Positions 43,926 through 52,755 of a stretch of 64,000 nucleotides of DNA are shown here, piece after piece (the stretch's first letter is position 1; the number at the start of each line of letters is the position of its first letter). Below the pieces are notes generated by a model. It saw only the letters and a program-made list of their open reading frames with translations. It had not been told where the DNA came from and ran no database searches. The translations under genes were made by a program, and so were the position numbers. The DNA comes from DASYKT01 sp035995185 (GTDB taxonomy: Bacteria; Acidobacteriota; Blastocatellia; Pyrinomonadales; Pyrinomonadaceae): positions 62,001-126,000 of the forward strand of contig DASYKT010000005.1 of NCBI GenBank assembly GCA_035995185.1. Reading direction: 5' to 3'.

Positions 43926-45059
43926 CTAAAGTTTATTCTGATTATCGTCGACAAAAGCGCTTAAGCGATTACTGTTGTCTTGAATGGCGGAATCTATCAG
44001 GTTTAAATAGCGTAAGAATGTTTTTATTTGAGAATGTCCTGTAGTTTTCATCACTTCAGTATGCGGAATTCCAGCTCGAATCATACGTGTGGTCGCAGTG
44101 TGTCGCAGGTCGTGAAAATTCAATCCAATGATATTTGCCCTTTTACATGCGGTATTAAAAGAGCGATGGATATTTGTAAGGTTCCATATTTTCGCGGTTT
44201 TATTAGATCTGTCTTGCAATTTGGTCAATTCATATTTTACACGAGAAGTCATGCCAATTTTTCGGGTTTTCTGAGTCTTGGCATTATAAAACTGAACCGT
44301 AATTATATTAGCGTCTAGATCAACATCCTTCCAGGTAAGCGTCAAAATCTCATTCATTCTCATACCTGTATCCACCGCGATTATTATCAAGGCTTTCAAA
44401 TGCTTCCTTTTTGTTTCGATTTTTGTTTTATATATTTTCCCATTTCGCGCTACTTCGATCGTTTCAAATTCGTTACAACCATCTAATAAATTCTTCTCTT
44501 CTTCAAAGGTGAGAATTCTATCTCGTTCAACCTCTGCAGCACGGTTTATAGGAAATTCAGGTATATTTTCAATTACCTTATATTTCAATCCGCGCTTGAA
44601 CATTGTCTTCATTAGAGCGAAATCCCTGTTCAGCGTAACAGTTGAGACGTTTTCTTCATCACGCCTAAAAGACTGCCATTGGCGGATATCCAATTCGTTA
44701 AATTGTGAAATCCTTCTTGAGCCAAAAAACTTACTCATTTTGGATATCTTATTGGCGGCGCGCAAATAATCTTTAGATCCTTCAACCTTTATCCCTTTCT
44801 CATATCTAGGAGCTTTCAGAAACTCTTCCTTATACCAATCAGCAAACTCCTGAAAAGTAATATCAGAACTGAGAGAATGGCCCTTTTTCAGTTTATTTAG
44901 CTCACTCAAAGCCCATTGACGAGCTTCGGTTTTATTAGATACCAGCTTTCTTTTTTTCTTATATCTACCAGAGGGTTGACGCAAATTAACCACAGCATAG
45001 AGCTTGCCGTCCACCTTTTCACAATAATCTCCGTATCTGGAACGTTTCTTTTGGGCCAT
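43926..45059 (-). CDS. Tyrosine recombinase (integrase) at tRNA-Phe
   Basis: 377 residues. The phage-integrase catalytic set is present: Arg in TGMRMNEILTLTWKDV (near 231), NFHDLRHTATTRM (H-x-x-R near 318), TGHSQIKTFLRYLNL (GH near 341 and the nucleophile Tyr near 350). The N-terminal part has the AP2-like arm-binding (SKxxARxWxxxxLxxLKxG) and SAM-like core-binding domains usual in integrases of genomic islands. The gene starts 115 bp from the 3' end of tRNA-Phe and points away from it, the usual geometry for an element inserted into a tRNA 3' end. Two perfect 11-bp direct repeats sit just before the start codon. The catalytic residues are intact, so the element may still be excisable. Confidence 0.92.
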   Translation of the reverse strand: MAQKKRSRYGDYCEKVDGKLYAVVNLRQPSGRYKKKRKLVSNKTEARQWALSELNKLKKGHSLSSDITFQEFADWYKEEFLKAPRYEKGIKVEGSKDYLRAANKISKMSKFFGSRRISQFNELDIRQWQSFRRDEENVSTVTLNRDFALMKTMFKRGLKYKVIENIPEFPINRAAEVERDRILTFEEEKNLLDGCNEFETIEVARNGKIYKTKIETKRKHLKALIIIAVDTGMRMNEILTLTWKDVDLDANIITVQFYNAKTQKTRKIGMTSRVKYELTKLQDRSNKTAKIWNLTNIHRSFNTACKRANIIGLNFHDLRHTATTRMIRAGIPHTEVMKTTGHSQIKTFLRYLNLIDSAIQDNSNRLSAFVDDNQNKL

Positions 45060-45064
45060 ATTCT

Positions 45065-45086
45065 TAGTGACTATTTAGTGACTATT
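45065..45086. repeat. Tandem 11-bp direct repeats before integrase gene
   Basis: TAGTGACTATT occurs twice head to tail, 6 bp upstream of the integrase ATG and between the gene and the tRNA. Such repeats can be arm-type integrase or excisionase binding sites; function is inferred from position. Confidence 0.5.
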
Positions 45087-45134
45087 TTTAATAGTATTAC
45101 ATCGACATTCTAATCCTATTAACTGAAATAGAAA

Positions 45135-45152
45135 AGCCGTAACCTTACGGCT
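45135..45152 (-). terminator. Terminator of tRNA-Phe
   Basis: AGCCGTAA-CC-TTACGGCT, an 8-bp perfect hairpin with a 2-nt gap between the arms. On the minus strand it is followed by TTTTC and lies 22 nt beyond the tRNA 3' end. Confidence 0.6.
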
Positions 45153-45173
45153 ACGGCCTATTATACTAATTTC

Positions 45174-45249
<76 letters not shown>

Positions 45250-45278
45250 GCACCTCTATTACCGGAGGCAAGTTTTTA

Positions 45279-45307
45279 AGTCTAATAAAACAGCCCAATT
45301 GTGTCAA
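45279..45307 (-). promoter_or_regulatory. Promoter of tRNA-Phe
   Basis: Minus-strand TTGACA (45302-45307), 17-bp spacer, TAGACT (45279-45284). Transcription would start about 25 nt before the tRNA 5' end. Confidence 0.65.
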
Positions 45308-45415
45308 TTTTGGAATAGGGATTGTGTCCGATCGCAATGATTTTGAAAGATCAAAACGGATTCTTGCCAAAATTTCCCTCTCCTTGCTCCCTTAATTCGT
45401 AAATTTACATTAAGA

Positions 45416-45448
45416 AAGGCCGCGTTGATTTCCTTTCAACGCAGCCTT
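45416..45448 (-). terminator. Terminator at the end of the polysaccharide/VCBS gene cluster
   Basis: On the minus strand AAGGCTGCGTTGA pairs with TCAACGCGGCCTT over 13 positions with one mismatch, then TTCTT. It lies 47 bp after the stop of the VCBS-repeat gene. Confidence 0.6.
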
Positions 45449-45494
45449 AATCAGATTTCCGGATCTGTAGATCGACCTCTACATCTCGCGGGGG

Positions 45495-46892
45495 CTATTG
45501 ATTTGTATTAGGATTCGGCGCGCTCACGGGCACGTCTCCCGACAGGCCCCATTGCCTGATAGCAATACCGGCTGTGCTCTGGTTTATATACCAGGTGCCG
45601 TTCGACGGACGGAAAACCGCCTGATCGACCTTTCTATCTCCATCATAATCGGCGGGCTGCGGTATGTCTCCGGACGTTCCGAAGGTAACATACTGCGGCT
45701 GGCCCGCAGCGACCGAGCTGCGGAAGATGTACCAGGTGCCGTCGCTCGGACGAAAGACCGCCGCGTCCGCTTTACCGTCGCCGTCATAATCACCCGGCAC
45801 GGGAATATCGGTCGCCAGTCCCCACAATATCTGGTTCACGGATTGAGAATTTCCTCCGCTCTGCAGCATATTCCACAATCCGTTGCTGGGCCTATATAGA
45901 GCCAGGTCGGTTTTGCCGTCGCCGTCATAATCCGCCGGAACAGCCTTGTCGCCGGCGACACCCACGGTTTGCGAGACCCAAGTGCCGTCAGAGCTTCTCA
46001 GCGCCAGCCACAGGTTATTAGAGGGGCGGTAGATCGCCACGTCGGTGATGCCGTCCCGGTCATAATCGCCCTGCACCGGAACGTCTCCCGCAACGCCCCA
46101 ACCCTTCAGGCCATAATTAGTATTAGGATCGAGCGAAGTATACCAGCTGCCGGCGCGGAAAACGCTGACATCGGTTGTTTCGTCCCCCGTGTAATCTCCC
46201 GGCGTCGGAATGTCGCCGCTAGCTCCGTAAGCGTTAGTGGACGTCACGCCGCCTAACGTCGACGTATAGAACGTTCCCTGAGCGCCGGGCCGAAACACAG
46301 CCAGGTCGGCGCTGCCGTCATTAGCAGCATCGAAACCCGGATTGCGGCAGCCGTTTGTTTCGTACCGCTTGAAGCTGTAACTGGCACAGAAAGTGCCTGC
46401 GTTGATGTTGTGTACCACGATGAGATAAGTAGCGCCGTTCGGAACGCTAAAGCTCATCGAGTTAGTAAGGTTCGTTCCCGTGCTCAAACCCGGATCGGCA
46501 ATGACGTTGGTCAGGATGCTTGCCGGGTTGTAACTGGTAAGGTATGCCGCCATGCTGATCTGATTAGTGGCAACTCCGCAGCCGGTGGCGTCAAGGTCCA
46601 CCTGTACGCATTCCGGCCCGCCGGATGAATTGGTGAACGAGTGTTGATGCGAAAGATAGCTCCCCGCCGAGGTCGTCTGCGGCCTGTTGAGCAGGCAAGT
46701 TGTGCCTCTGCCGTCGCGAAACATACGGGTGGTCTGCGCCGTATCGGCGGCGCTGATCGAACCCGTTGACGTCGTCGGAGGCCCAAGGCTATTACATTCA
46801 CCATTACCTAATGCCACAATGGTATTCAAAAGAAAAAAGGTTATTGCCAGCTGGCACAAAGCTACAGCATTGCGTTTGGTAAATACCGTCAT
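45495..46892 (-). CDS. Secreted FG-GAP/VCBS-repeat protein
   Basis: 465 residues. An N-terminal hydrophobic segment (about 9-27, ending VALGNG) is a probable signal peptide. Residues 35-180 form a beta-rich domain with several Cys and GATYLIVVHNINAG, resembling bacterial pre-peptidase-like C-terminal domains, here placed N-terminally. From about 190 to the end there are seven repeats of the DYDGDGKTDLALYRPSNG type with WGxxGDxPVPxDYD links, a calcium-binding beta-propeller. It is on the chromosomal side of the tRNA and follows the polysaccharide cluster on the same strand, but 279 bp with a palindromic element and a terminator separate them, so it is probably its own unit. No C-terminal PEP-CTERM signal is visible. 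Confidence 0.85.
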   Translation of the reverse strand: MTVFTKRNAVALCQLAITFFLLNTIVALGNGECNSLGPPTTSTGSISAADTAQTTRMFRDGRGTTCLLNRPQTTSAGSYLSHQHSFTNSSGGPECVQVDLDATGCGVATNQISMAAYLTSYNPASILTNVIADPGLSTGTNLTNSMSFSVPNGATYLIVVHNINAGTFCASYSFKRYETNGCRNPGFDAANDGSADLAVFRPGAQGTFYTSTLGGVTSTNAYGASGDIPTPGDYTGDETTDVSVFRAGSWYTSLDPNTNYGLKGWGVAGDVPVQGDYDRDGITDVAIYRPSNNLWLALRSSDGTWVSQTVGVAGDKAVPADYDGDGKTDLALYRPSNGLWNMLQSGGNSQSVNQILWGLATDIPVPGDYDGDGKADAAVFRPSDGTWYIFRSSVAAGQPQYVTFGTSGDIPQPADYDGDRKVDQAVFRPSNGTWYINQSTAGIAIRQWGLSGDVPVSAPNPNTNQ

Positions 46893-46995
46893 ACTTGTCC
46901 TCCTGAGGGTTTTTTTGCATTGTATCCCAGTAGAGGCGGTAATACAACGTTTTTAAAATCCCGTAGTGCCCCGCAGCGCGGTGCTTATCAGGTAA

Positions 46996-47084
46996 CCATT
47001 CGGAATAGATGAAAGATCATAGATGATAGCTGAGAGATCCGATCTATCATCTGTTATCTATCAGTTATCATCTATTCCGAATGG
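46996..47084. repeat. 89-bp nested palindromic element
   Basis: Outer arms of 17 bp (CCATTCGGAATAGATGA and its exact complement) enclose an inner 9-bp hairpin AGATGATAG/CTATCATCT (47021-47029 with 47044-47052). It lies between two convergently unrelated genes and looks like a small non-autonomous palindromic element rather than a terminator. Confidence 0.6.
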
Positions 47085-47110
47085 CGAAGAAGCCGTTGAT
47101 CTGATTAGAC

Positions 47111-47144
47111 TTTAAAAAAGATAATGCTCTCAGATGAGAGCATT
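47111..47144 (-). terminator. Terminator after the Ycf48-like gene
   Basis: AATGCTCTC-ATCT-GAGAGCATT on the minus strand, a perfect 9-bp stem, then ATCTTTTTT. It lies 28 bp after the stop of the gene and would end the long polysaccharide operon. Confidence 0.75.
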
Positions 47145-47171
47145 AAGAATCTTTATCCGGATCTTAAATCT

Positions 47172-48134
47172 TTATTGATATTTAAGAACGGTACCGCCAA
47201 ATCCGACGATCCAGCCGTTATTGGGACTGACGAAAAACACGCGTTCGAGCTTGTGCATCACCCCGCTGCCGACGCTGCTCCACACCCGTCCCGCGCTTTG
47301 CGTGCGAAGAAGGGTCCCGTTCGCGCCGACCGCCCAGCCTTCATTGGCGCTGGTAAAATTCACATCAAAGAGATCGGCCGTGATCGCGGTCGGCTGCGGC
47401 CGCCATGATTTTCCGCCATTCGTGGTCGCGAAAATTTTGCCTTGTGAACCGACCGTCCAGCCGTTTCGCCTATCGGTAAAAAATACCGAGTTAAGTTTGG
47501 TTTCGGATTTTCCAAAAACGGTCGAGATATTCCAAAGCTGCCCGCCGTCTTCCGTAAAGAGGATCGTTCCGCCGCCGCCCACCAGGCATCCGTTGAGGTC
47601 GTCGCTAAAGGTGCCGTCCATCATCGCGAAAACCGTCGGCGATGTGTGTTTGAGCCAGGCGTTTGCGCTGTCTTCCATTGAAAAGACCGCGCCGCCTTCC
47701 CCTACTGCCCAGCCGCGCTGGTCTTTACCAAAGAAAAAATTTACCAGCATCGGCGAACCCGCGCCGCCGATCTCCACTGCATCCCAGGTCGCTCCCCCGT
47801 TTGAAGTTTTCATCAAATATGAAGGCGCGCTGCTGCTTAGCTGATAACGATTGCGTTCGGCCAGTACGACGCCGTTTTGCTCGTCAAAGAAATAGACGTC
47901 CCGGATGGTATCATCCGTGCCGGACTTCAGTTTGTCCCAGGTCGTGCCGCCATCGGCGGTCGCCAGGATGGTGCCGCGGCTGCCTACGATCCAGCCTTTT
48001 TGCTCGTTGAGAAAATAGACGCCCTGAAACCAGGCAAATGAATTCACTTTCTGTTTTATCCAGCCCGCAAAAACGGATGGGCATAAAAACAGCAAGCAGA
48101 AAACGAGCAGTAATATTTTTTTTGAGCCGCGCAT
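47172..48134 (-). CDS. Ycf48-like BNR beta-propeller protein, secreted
   Basis: 320 residues. The signal peptide is residues 1-23 (LLLVFCLLFLCPSVFAG). At least six blades of the type FVDxxNGWxVGxxGTILxTxDGGxxW follow, the pattern of the photosynthesis-stability factor Ycf48/HCF136 and of BNR/sortilin-like propellers; outside phototrophs such proteins are periplasmic or extracellular and of unknown role. It lies 21 nt after the Wza-like gene and is the last gene before a strong terminator, so it probably belongs to the polysaccharide export operon. Confidence 0.8.
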   Translation of the reverse strand: MRGSKKILLLVFCLLFLCPSVFAGWIKQKVNSFAWFQGVYFLNEQKGWIVGSRGTILATADGGTTWDKLKSGTDDTIRDVYFFDEQNGVVLAERNRYQLSSSAPSYLMKTSNGGATWDAVEIGGAGSPMLVNFFFGKDQRGWAVGEGGAVFSMEDSANAWLKHTSPTVFAMMDGTFSDDLNGCLVGGGGTILFTEDGGQLWNISTVFGKSETKLNSVFFTDRRNGWTVGSQGKIFATTNGGKSWRPQPTAITADLFDVNFTSANEGWAVGANGTLLRTQSAGRVWSSVGSGVMHKLERVFFVSPNNGWIVGFGGTVLKYQ

Positions 48135-48155
48135 AATTTTTTGCTCGATAAATTC

Positions 48156-48974
48156 CTAGAAACCGCCAAAGACGCGGGCAAAGCTAAAGATGGAAAACAC
48201 CTTGAGAACACCGTCGAGTTTTTTCATCATATTTCCCTGGACCACGACTTGGTCGCCCGGCGAAAGAAATATCATGTCTGCTTTTCCTTTTTCGATGCTG
48301 CCGAGATTCACGTTCTGCGTGACGAGTTTTCCGTCGGTCCCCATGCGGATGATAACAACGTTCTTCTTACTTCCCGTTTCCGCCAAACCGCCGGCTTCGC
48401 CGATAGCTTCATAGATGCTGATGCGGCGGGTCATCGGTTTGATACCGGGGCTGCGCACTTCGCCCAAAACGCTGTAACGCGCGGACATCGCCTTATCCAG
48501 TGTGACCTGAACTTTGGGTTCGATGATGTATTCGTCAAGTTTTTTGGTGACCTCTTCGGCGACCTCTTCCACGGTCCTGCCGGCTACAAAGACGCCTTCC
48601 TTGATCAGCGGATAAGAGATCCTGCCGGTCGGCGGAACAGTCACGTTCATTTTGCAGTAATTCGGACACTGTCCGAAAACTTCGACGGAGATCACGTCTT
48701 CCGGCCCCAGTTTGTAATCCCGCATGATGCTGTTCGTGTACATCGTGGTGATGTAGGCATCTTCCTGGACTTCTTCAGGCGTCTGCGGGTCGTTCTTGAC
48801 GCCCGCCTCCGGTGTCGGCGAAACAATGGGCCCTGCCGCAACAGTCTTAGCCGCAGCCGGCTTGTCATCTTTTTTACCGGCCTTTAATGACGGCTGTGCC
48901 AGCGCCGGAAGCGACAGCACAAAGATCCCCACGAAAGCGATGATTAATTTCTGCAATATTCTCTTGATCTTCAT
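48156..48974 (-). CDS. Wza-like polysaccharide export protein (Poly_export + SLBB)
   Basis: 272 residues, GGAG ribosome-binding site before the ATG. A signal peptide (about 1-27) precedes a Lys/Pro-rich linker. YKLGPEDVISVEVFGQ, then VPPTGRISYPLIKEG and VEEVAEEVTKKLDEYI form the Poly_export domain (about 90-170). VLGEVRSPGIKPMTRRISIYEAIGEAGG is the SLBB domain (about 180-225). It is shorter than E. coli Wza (about 380) and has one SLBB copy, as in the PEP-CTERM/XrtA-associated exporters. No lipobox Cys is evident. It would form the outer-membrane exit for the polysaccharide made by this locus. A REP-like palindrome separates it from the glycosyltransferase upstream. Confidence 0.88.
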   Translation of the reverse strand: MKIKRILQKLIIAFVGIFVLSLPALAQPSLKAGKKDDKPAAAKTVAAGPIVSPTPEAGVKNDPQTPEEVQEDAYITTMYTNSIMRDYKLGPEDVISVEVFGQCPNYCKMNVTVPPTGRISYPLIKEGVFVAGRTVEEVAEEVTKKLDEYIIEPKVQVTLDKAMSARYSVLGEVRSPGIKPMTRRISIYEAIGEAGGLAETGSKKNVVIIRMGTDGKLVTQNVNLGSIEKGKADMIFLSPGDQVVVQGNMMKKLDGVLKVFSIFSFARVFGGF

Positions 48975-49073
48975 AATTACAAACTCCGGAAATACTCCCC
49001 AGATGTCCCATTGTCACTAAATAAAACGCCTATTAAGCCTGCTAATCCACAAAAAAAGGAGCGAGATTCTTAA

Positions 49074-49181
49074 GTAGCGCCAGCGTCTCGCTGGCTGTCG
49101 TGCGGGCGTCCCGCCCGCGCTCTCTAAACAGGTTCTGACGGCGAGACGCCGTCAGGACAGCCGCCGGGACGGCAGCGCTAC
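49074..49181. repeat. REP-like cluster of nested palindromes
   Basis: Outer arms GTAGCGC/GCGCTAC enclose several perfect hairpins: CAGCG-TCT-CGCTG, GCGGGCG-TCC-CGCCCGC and CTGACGGCG-AGA-CGCCGTCAG. The element ends 3 bp from the stop of the glycosyltransferase gene and lies inside the operon, where it could stabilise the upstream mRNA. The TAGCG core recurs at 59066 and 62137. Confidence 0.65.
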
Positions 49182-49184
49182 ATC

Positions 49185-50573
49185 CTACCGCCCGCCCTTA
49201 CCGAAGAGCACGATCTTTATCGTTTCGAAAATTATTACCAGGTCCAGCGCCAGACTCTGATTTTTTATGTAATACAGGTCGTATTGGAGCTTCTGGCGGG
49301 CATCTTCCACCGACGCGCCGTACGGGTATTTTATCTGCGCCCAGCCGGTCAGCCCCGGCGTCACCAAATGGCGGTGCTCGTAAAAAGGAACTTCCGCGGC
49401 GAGCTGCGAAACGAAATGTTCGCGCTCCGGACGCGGGCCGACAAAACTCATCTCGCCTTTGATAATGCTCCAGAATTGCGGTATCTCGTCCACGCGGATC
49501 TGGCGGATGATCTTACCGATGCGGGTGGCGCGGTCGTCATTGTCCGTTGCCCAAACCGGCCCGTCTTTTTCGGCGTCGATGCGCATCGAACGGAATTTGA
49601 TCACCTCGAACGGCTTTCCGTTCTTTCCCATCCGTTCCTGCCGGTAAAAGATCGGACCCGGCGAATCCAGTTTGATCAGAATGGCGGTCAGTATCGCGAT
49701 CGGCAGCGACAGGACCAATCCGATAAATGCGAGCGAACGGTGCACTGTATCGCGGAAAAAATCCGACAGGCGCGTGTTACGTTCGCGGCCGTCAAATATC
49801 AACCACGACGGACGCAGCATATCCAGGTGAACTTTTCCGGTGATGCGTTCAAAGAACGACGCGCATTCTTCGATATTTACATTACCGGCCAGGCTCATCT
49901 TCAGTAACTCTTCGGTCGGAAAATTTCCCCGGCGCTCGCGAATGGCGATGACCAAACGCTCGACGTTCTCACTTTTGATGATGGCCTTCAGATCGTTCGC
50001 CGAACCGAGATATTTTGAACCCGGCAGCGAAGCATTGATAGGTTTGCCGTTTTCGCTGACATACCCGACCACGCGGTAACCGGCGTCGCGGCGTTCCTGG
50101 ATGGCGCGGGCGGTTTCATAAGCCGAATTTCCCGAGCCGACGATCAAAACTTTTTCACCGATGTCCGGGTGGCCGGTGAGCATATGGAAAAATATGCGCC
50201 ACGCCAGCAGAACGACCAGCACCAGCGGCAGCGAAATAACTGAAACACCGCGGCCGATCAGCAGGTCGGGAATAAAATAGAAAAGCAGCGCCAGCAGCGC
50301 CCAGGCTATTCCCAAAGCCTGCACCAGCCTGAGCATCAGCTCGCGGCGGTTGTTCATTACCGTAAAATCGTAGAGGTCGTAGAAGTAGAGCGCGAGGATA
50401 CAGAAAAACGCGGCGAGTCCGATCTTCAGCCAGCCGTTTCTTTCGTCCAGCTGGTAGTGAGCTCCCCACGCGCCCAGCCGCAAATACAAAGCCAGCAAGA
50501 CACTGCCATAGACAATGGTTGCTTCGGCAATGATCAAGCCTACTGTTCGTGGACTAAAGCGGGTTCCGCTCAT
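49185..50573 (-). CDS. Exopolysaccharide polyprenyl glycosylphosphotransferase
   Basis: 462 residues. Four to five N-terminal transmembrane segments (about 12-130) lead into a Rossmann-like CoA-binding-type domain (VLIVGSGNSAYETARAI near 143). A further membrane segment (about 272-292) and the bacterial sugar-transferase domain follow: FYRQERMGKNGKPFEVIKFRSM, RVDEIPQFWSIIKGEMSFVGPRPER and TPGLTGWAQIKYPYG. These enzymes transfer a hexose-1-phosphate to undecaprenyl phosphate to start polysaccharide repeat synthesis. The match is to the WbaP/TIGR03025-like family, including the PEP-CTERM-associated subgroup. It lies 45 nt after the BY-kinase gene. Confidence 0.9.
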   Translation of the reverse strand: MSGTRFSPRTVGLIIAEATIVYGSVLLALYLRLGAWGAHYQLDERNGWLKIGLAAFFCILALYFYDLYDFTVMNNRRELMLRLVQALGIAWALLALLFYFIPDLLIGRGVSVISLPLVLVVLLAWRIFFHMLTGHPDIGEKVLIVGSGNSAYETARAIQERRDAGYRVVGYVSENGKPINASLPGSKYLGSANDLKAIIKSENVERLVIAIRERRGNFPTEELLKMSLAGNVNIEECASFFERITGKVHLDMLRPSWLIFDGRERNTRLSDFFRDTVHRSLAFIGLVLSLPIAILTAILIKLDSPGPIFYRQERMGKNGKPFEVIKFRSMRIDAEKDGPVWATDNDDRATRIGKIIRQIRVDEIPQFWSIIKGEMSFVGPRPEREHFVSQLAAEVPFYEHRHLVTPGLTGWAQIKYPYGASVEDARQKLQYDLYYIKNQSLALDLVIIFETIKIVLFGKGGR

Positions 50574-50618
50574 CGATCTTCCTCAAAAATAAGAGGAACG
50601 TGGGGGGCGGCTGTGAGG

Positions 50619-51620
50619 TTAGCCTTCCGTTCTCTTTTTATAATAGTATCCGTAAGGGTATTGGCTCTCTTTGAGCTCGTCTTTGCTGTTGTTAAGAACG
50701 ACACCGAGCATGCGGTCGCGGGGAAGCTGTTCCAGCACGCGGTCGAGGGCGGTGTATTTCGGTTTGCCCGCGCCCACTACCATCAGGGCGCCGTCGGCGT
50801 GATTGATCAAAACCGTCGCGTCGGTAAAGATCGCCAGCGGCGGGGCATCGACGATCACGTAATCGAACATATCGCGGGCTTCGCGCAGTATCTCGCGAAA
50901 CTTCGGGCCGGAAATAAGCTCGGCCACGTCGCTGCGGGCATCGCCGCCCGGCAGCAGGTGCAAACCGGCGGGCTGCAGGCGAATGATCGATTCCTTCAAA
51001 GTCGCTTTTTCAGCCAAAATATCGGAAAGGCCGCGGTCGGTTTCTATCCCGAGATAATCCGTCAGGCTGGGGTTGCGCAGATCGCTGTCGATCAGCAGCG
51101 CGCTTACTCCGTCGGTCTGCGCCAGCAGCCAGGAAAGATTGAGCGCCGTTACGCTCTTGCCTTCGTTGGCGCCGGTGCTGGCCACCACGATCGTTTTCAA
51201 GCCCTTGCGCTGAGTTTTATGCAGGATATGCGTGCGCAGGCTGCGGTACTCTTCGCAATAGTTTGAAAGCGGCTGGGTGATCGCGACTAATCTGGGTTCG
51301 ACGCGCTCGATCTCCACATTCCACGAACTGAATTCGGGGAGTTTTTTGTGTTCTATCGAGCGCATCGAACCAACAGCGTCCAAAGTTGCCCCGGCAGGAT
51401 CGATCCTGTTATCGAGGAGTGCCATCCCTTTAGCAGGCTTGGTCTGCCCATTAGACGCTGAAACTGGTGAGCCTATTTTAATTTCACTCTGAAACAATTC
51501 GGGCGCTGCGTTGCGGCGGCCGTTCTTATCGAAAGGGACAACTTTCGCGACTGTTTCAGAATGCTGCTCTAATATTTCGTGCGCTTGTGATTGTTTCTGC
51601 AGCGCTTTGAGAATACTCAT
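50619..51620 (-). CDS. CpsD/EpsD-like BY-kinase of polysaccharide locus
   Basis: 333 residues. A 120-residue variable N-terminus precedes a MinD/CpsD-type P-loop: Walker A ASTGANEGKS (147-156), Walker A' ALLIDSDLRNPSL (about 173-185) and Walker B YVIVDAPPLAIF (about 243). The C-terminus YPYGYYYKKRTEG is the tyrosine cluster that is autophosphorylated in bacterial tyrosine kinases. YCEEYRSLRTHI before Walker A is the docking motif (EAYRxLRTxI) for the chain-length partner, the Wzz-like protein at 52756-54414. The kinase would control chain length and export. It is 16 nt downstream of the ATPase gene. Confidence 0.88.
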   Translation of the reverse strand: MSILKALQKQSQAHEILEQHSETVAKVVPFDKNGRRNAAPELFQSEIKIGSPVSASNGQTKPAKGMALLDNRIDPAGATLDAVGSMRSIEHKKLPEFSSWNVEIERVEPRLVAITQPLSNYCEEYRSLRTHILHKTQRKGLKTIVVASTGANEGKSVTALNLSWLLAQTDGVSALLIDSDLRNPSLTDYLGIETDRGLSDILAEKATLKESIIRLQPAGLHLLPGGDARSDVAELISGPKFREILREARDMFDYVIVDAPPLAIFTDATVLINHADGALMVVGAGKPKYTALDRVLEQLPRDRMLGVVLNNSKDELKESQYPYGYYYKKRTEG

Positions 51621-51636
51621 ATTCTTTAACTACTTC

Positions 51637-52719
51637 TTAGTAGAAGCCTCCGATCTCTTCGATCTCCAGACTTACTTCATCTTCTATCTCTTCGAACGTG
51701 TCCTGCTTGGCCCCATTACCGTTGCCGTTGCCGTTGCCATTTGCGGCCGCGCCCGTCACAGCCTTCCCGTTACTTTTCCCGTTACTTTTCGTAGCAGATT
51801 CGACCCGGGCCTGGGCTCCGCCCCAGAGTTCTTCGCGCGCTTCGGCTTTCATGACCCTGGCGGAAGAGATGTGTTCCGATCTTTGTTCCTGCGCGGCGAG
51901 CGCGTCCCTGTCCGGCAGCAGGTCGAGATTTTCGGCGACCTGTTCGATGATCTGGCGGCCGATCACCTGTTCGCCCGAAGCATAGCCGGCGAGCAGCGCG
52001 TTATCGCAAAGATTATTGATCTGGCGCGGAATACCGTCCGAACACTGGAAGATAAAATCCATCGCGCCCGGCGTGAAAATATTCGGCTGGTCCGAACCGG
52101 CGATCAGCAAACGCTCCGTTATATAGCGCTCGACTTCTTCGACGTTCGGCAGCGCGTGCATATTGCAGCGCAGGGCCACTCTTTGCTTGAGCTGGCGCAG
52201 GGCCGGTTTGTTGAGCACTTCGCGAAGCTCGGTCTGCCCCGTCAGGATGATCTGTAAATGCTTGGCGGTGTCCGATTCGAAATTGAGCAGCAGGCGAATT
52301 TCTTCGAGCACGTATTCCGAAAGCTGGTGCGCTTCATCGATGATCAGCACGGTGCGCAGGCCCCGTCGATGACGGTCGTCCAGCACGCGGCCCAGCGTCG
52401 TCAGCAGGTCGGATTTGTTGCTCCACTCCTTGATGCCGAGCATCTGCGTCACGTGATGATAAAACTCATCTACCGACAGGCGCGGGTTAAATACATAAGC
52501 GGCCAACACACTCGAATCCAGCCGGCGCAGTATCCAGCGCAGCGCTGTCGTCTTACCCGTTCCTACTTCGCCGGTCAGCACGATCAGGCCTTTGGCATTT
52601 TCCAGGCCGTAATAAAGGCTCGCCAGCACCTCGTTATACGAGGGCGTGAAGACTATGAAACGCGGGTCAGGCGTTAGTGTGAAGGGCAGGTCTTCTAAAC
52701 CGTAAAATTCTTTATACAT
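51637..52719 (-). CDS. XrtA-associated ExeA-like AAA ATPase
   Basis: 360 residues. MYKEFYGLEDLPFTLTPDPRF is the hallmark start of ExeA/GspA-like ATPases. Walker A TGEVGTGKTT (49-58), Walker B VLIIDEAHQL (about 122), and QIILTGQTELREVL, then GIPRQINNLCDNALL are conserved. Exosortase loci of XrtA type carry such an ATPase (TIGR03015-like) next to the kinase and chain-length genes. A low-complexity C-terminal stretch of NG repeats (about 320-338) precedes an acidic tail. The DNA is rich in repeats there and could slip. Confidence 0.88.
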   Translation of the reverse strand: MYKEFYGLEDLPFTLTPDPRFIVFTPSYNEVLASLYYGLENAKGLIVLTGEVGTGKTTALRWILRRLDSSVLAAYVFNPRLSVDEFYHHVTQMLGIKEWSNKSDLLTTLGRVLDDRHRRGLRTVLIIDEAHQLSEYVLEEIRLLLNFESDTAKHLQIILTGQTELREVLNKPALRQLKQRVALRCNMHALPNVEEVERYITERLLIAGSDQPNIFTPGAMDFIFQCSDGIPRQINNLCDNALLAGYASGEQVIGRQIIEQVAENLDLLPDRDALAAQEQRSEHISSARVMKAEAREELWGGAQARVESATKSNGKSNGKAVTGAAANGNGNGNGNGAKQDTFEEIEDEVSLEIEEIGGFY

Positions 52720-52755
52720 AACGTGTTCTCTCTTCTCTTAAAAAAAACCTTTCGG

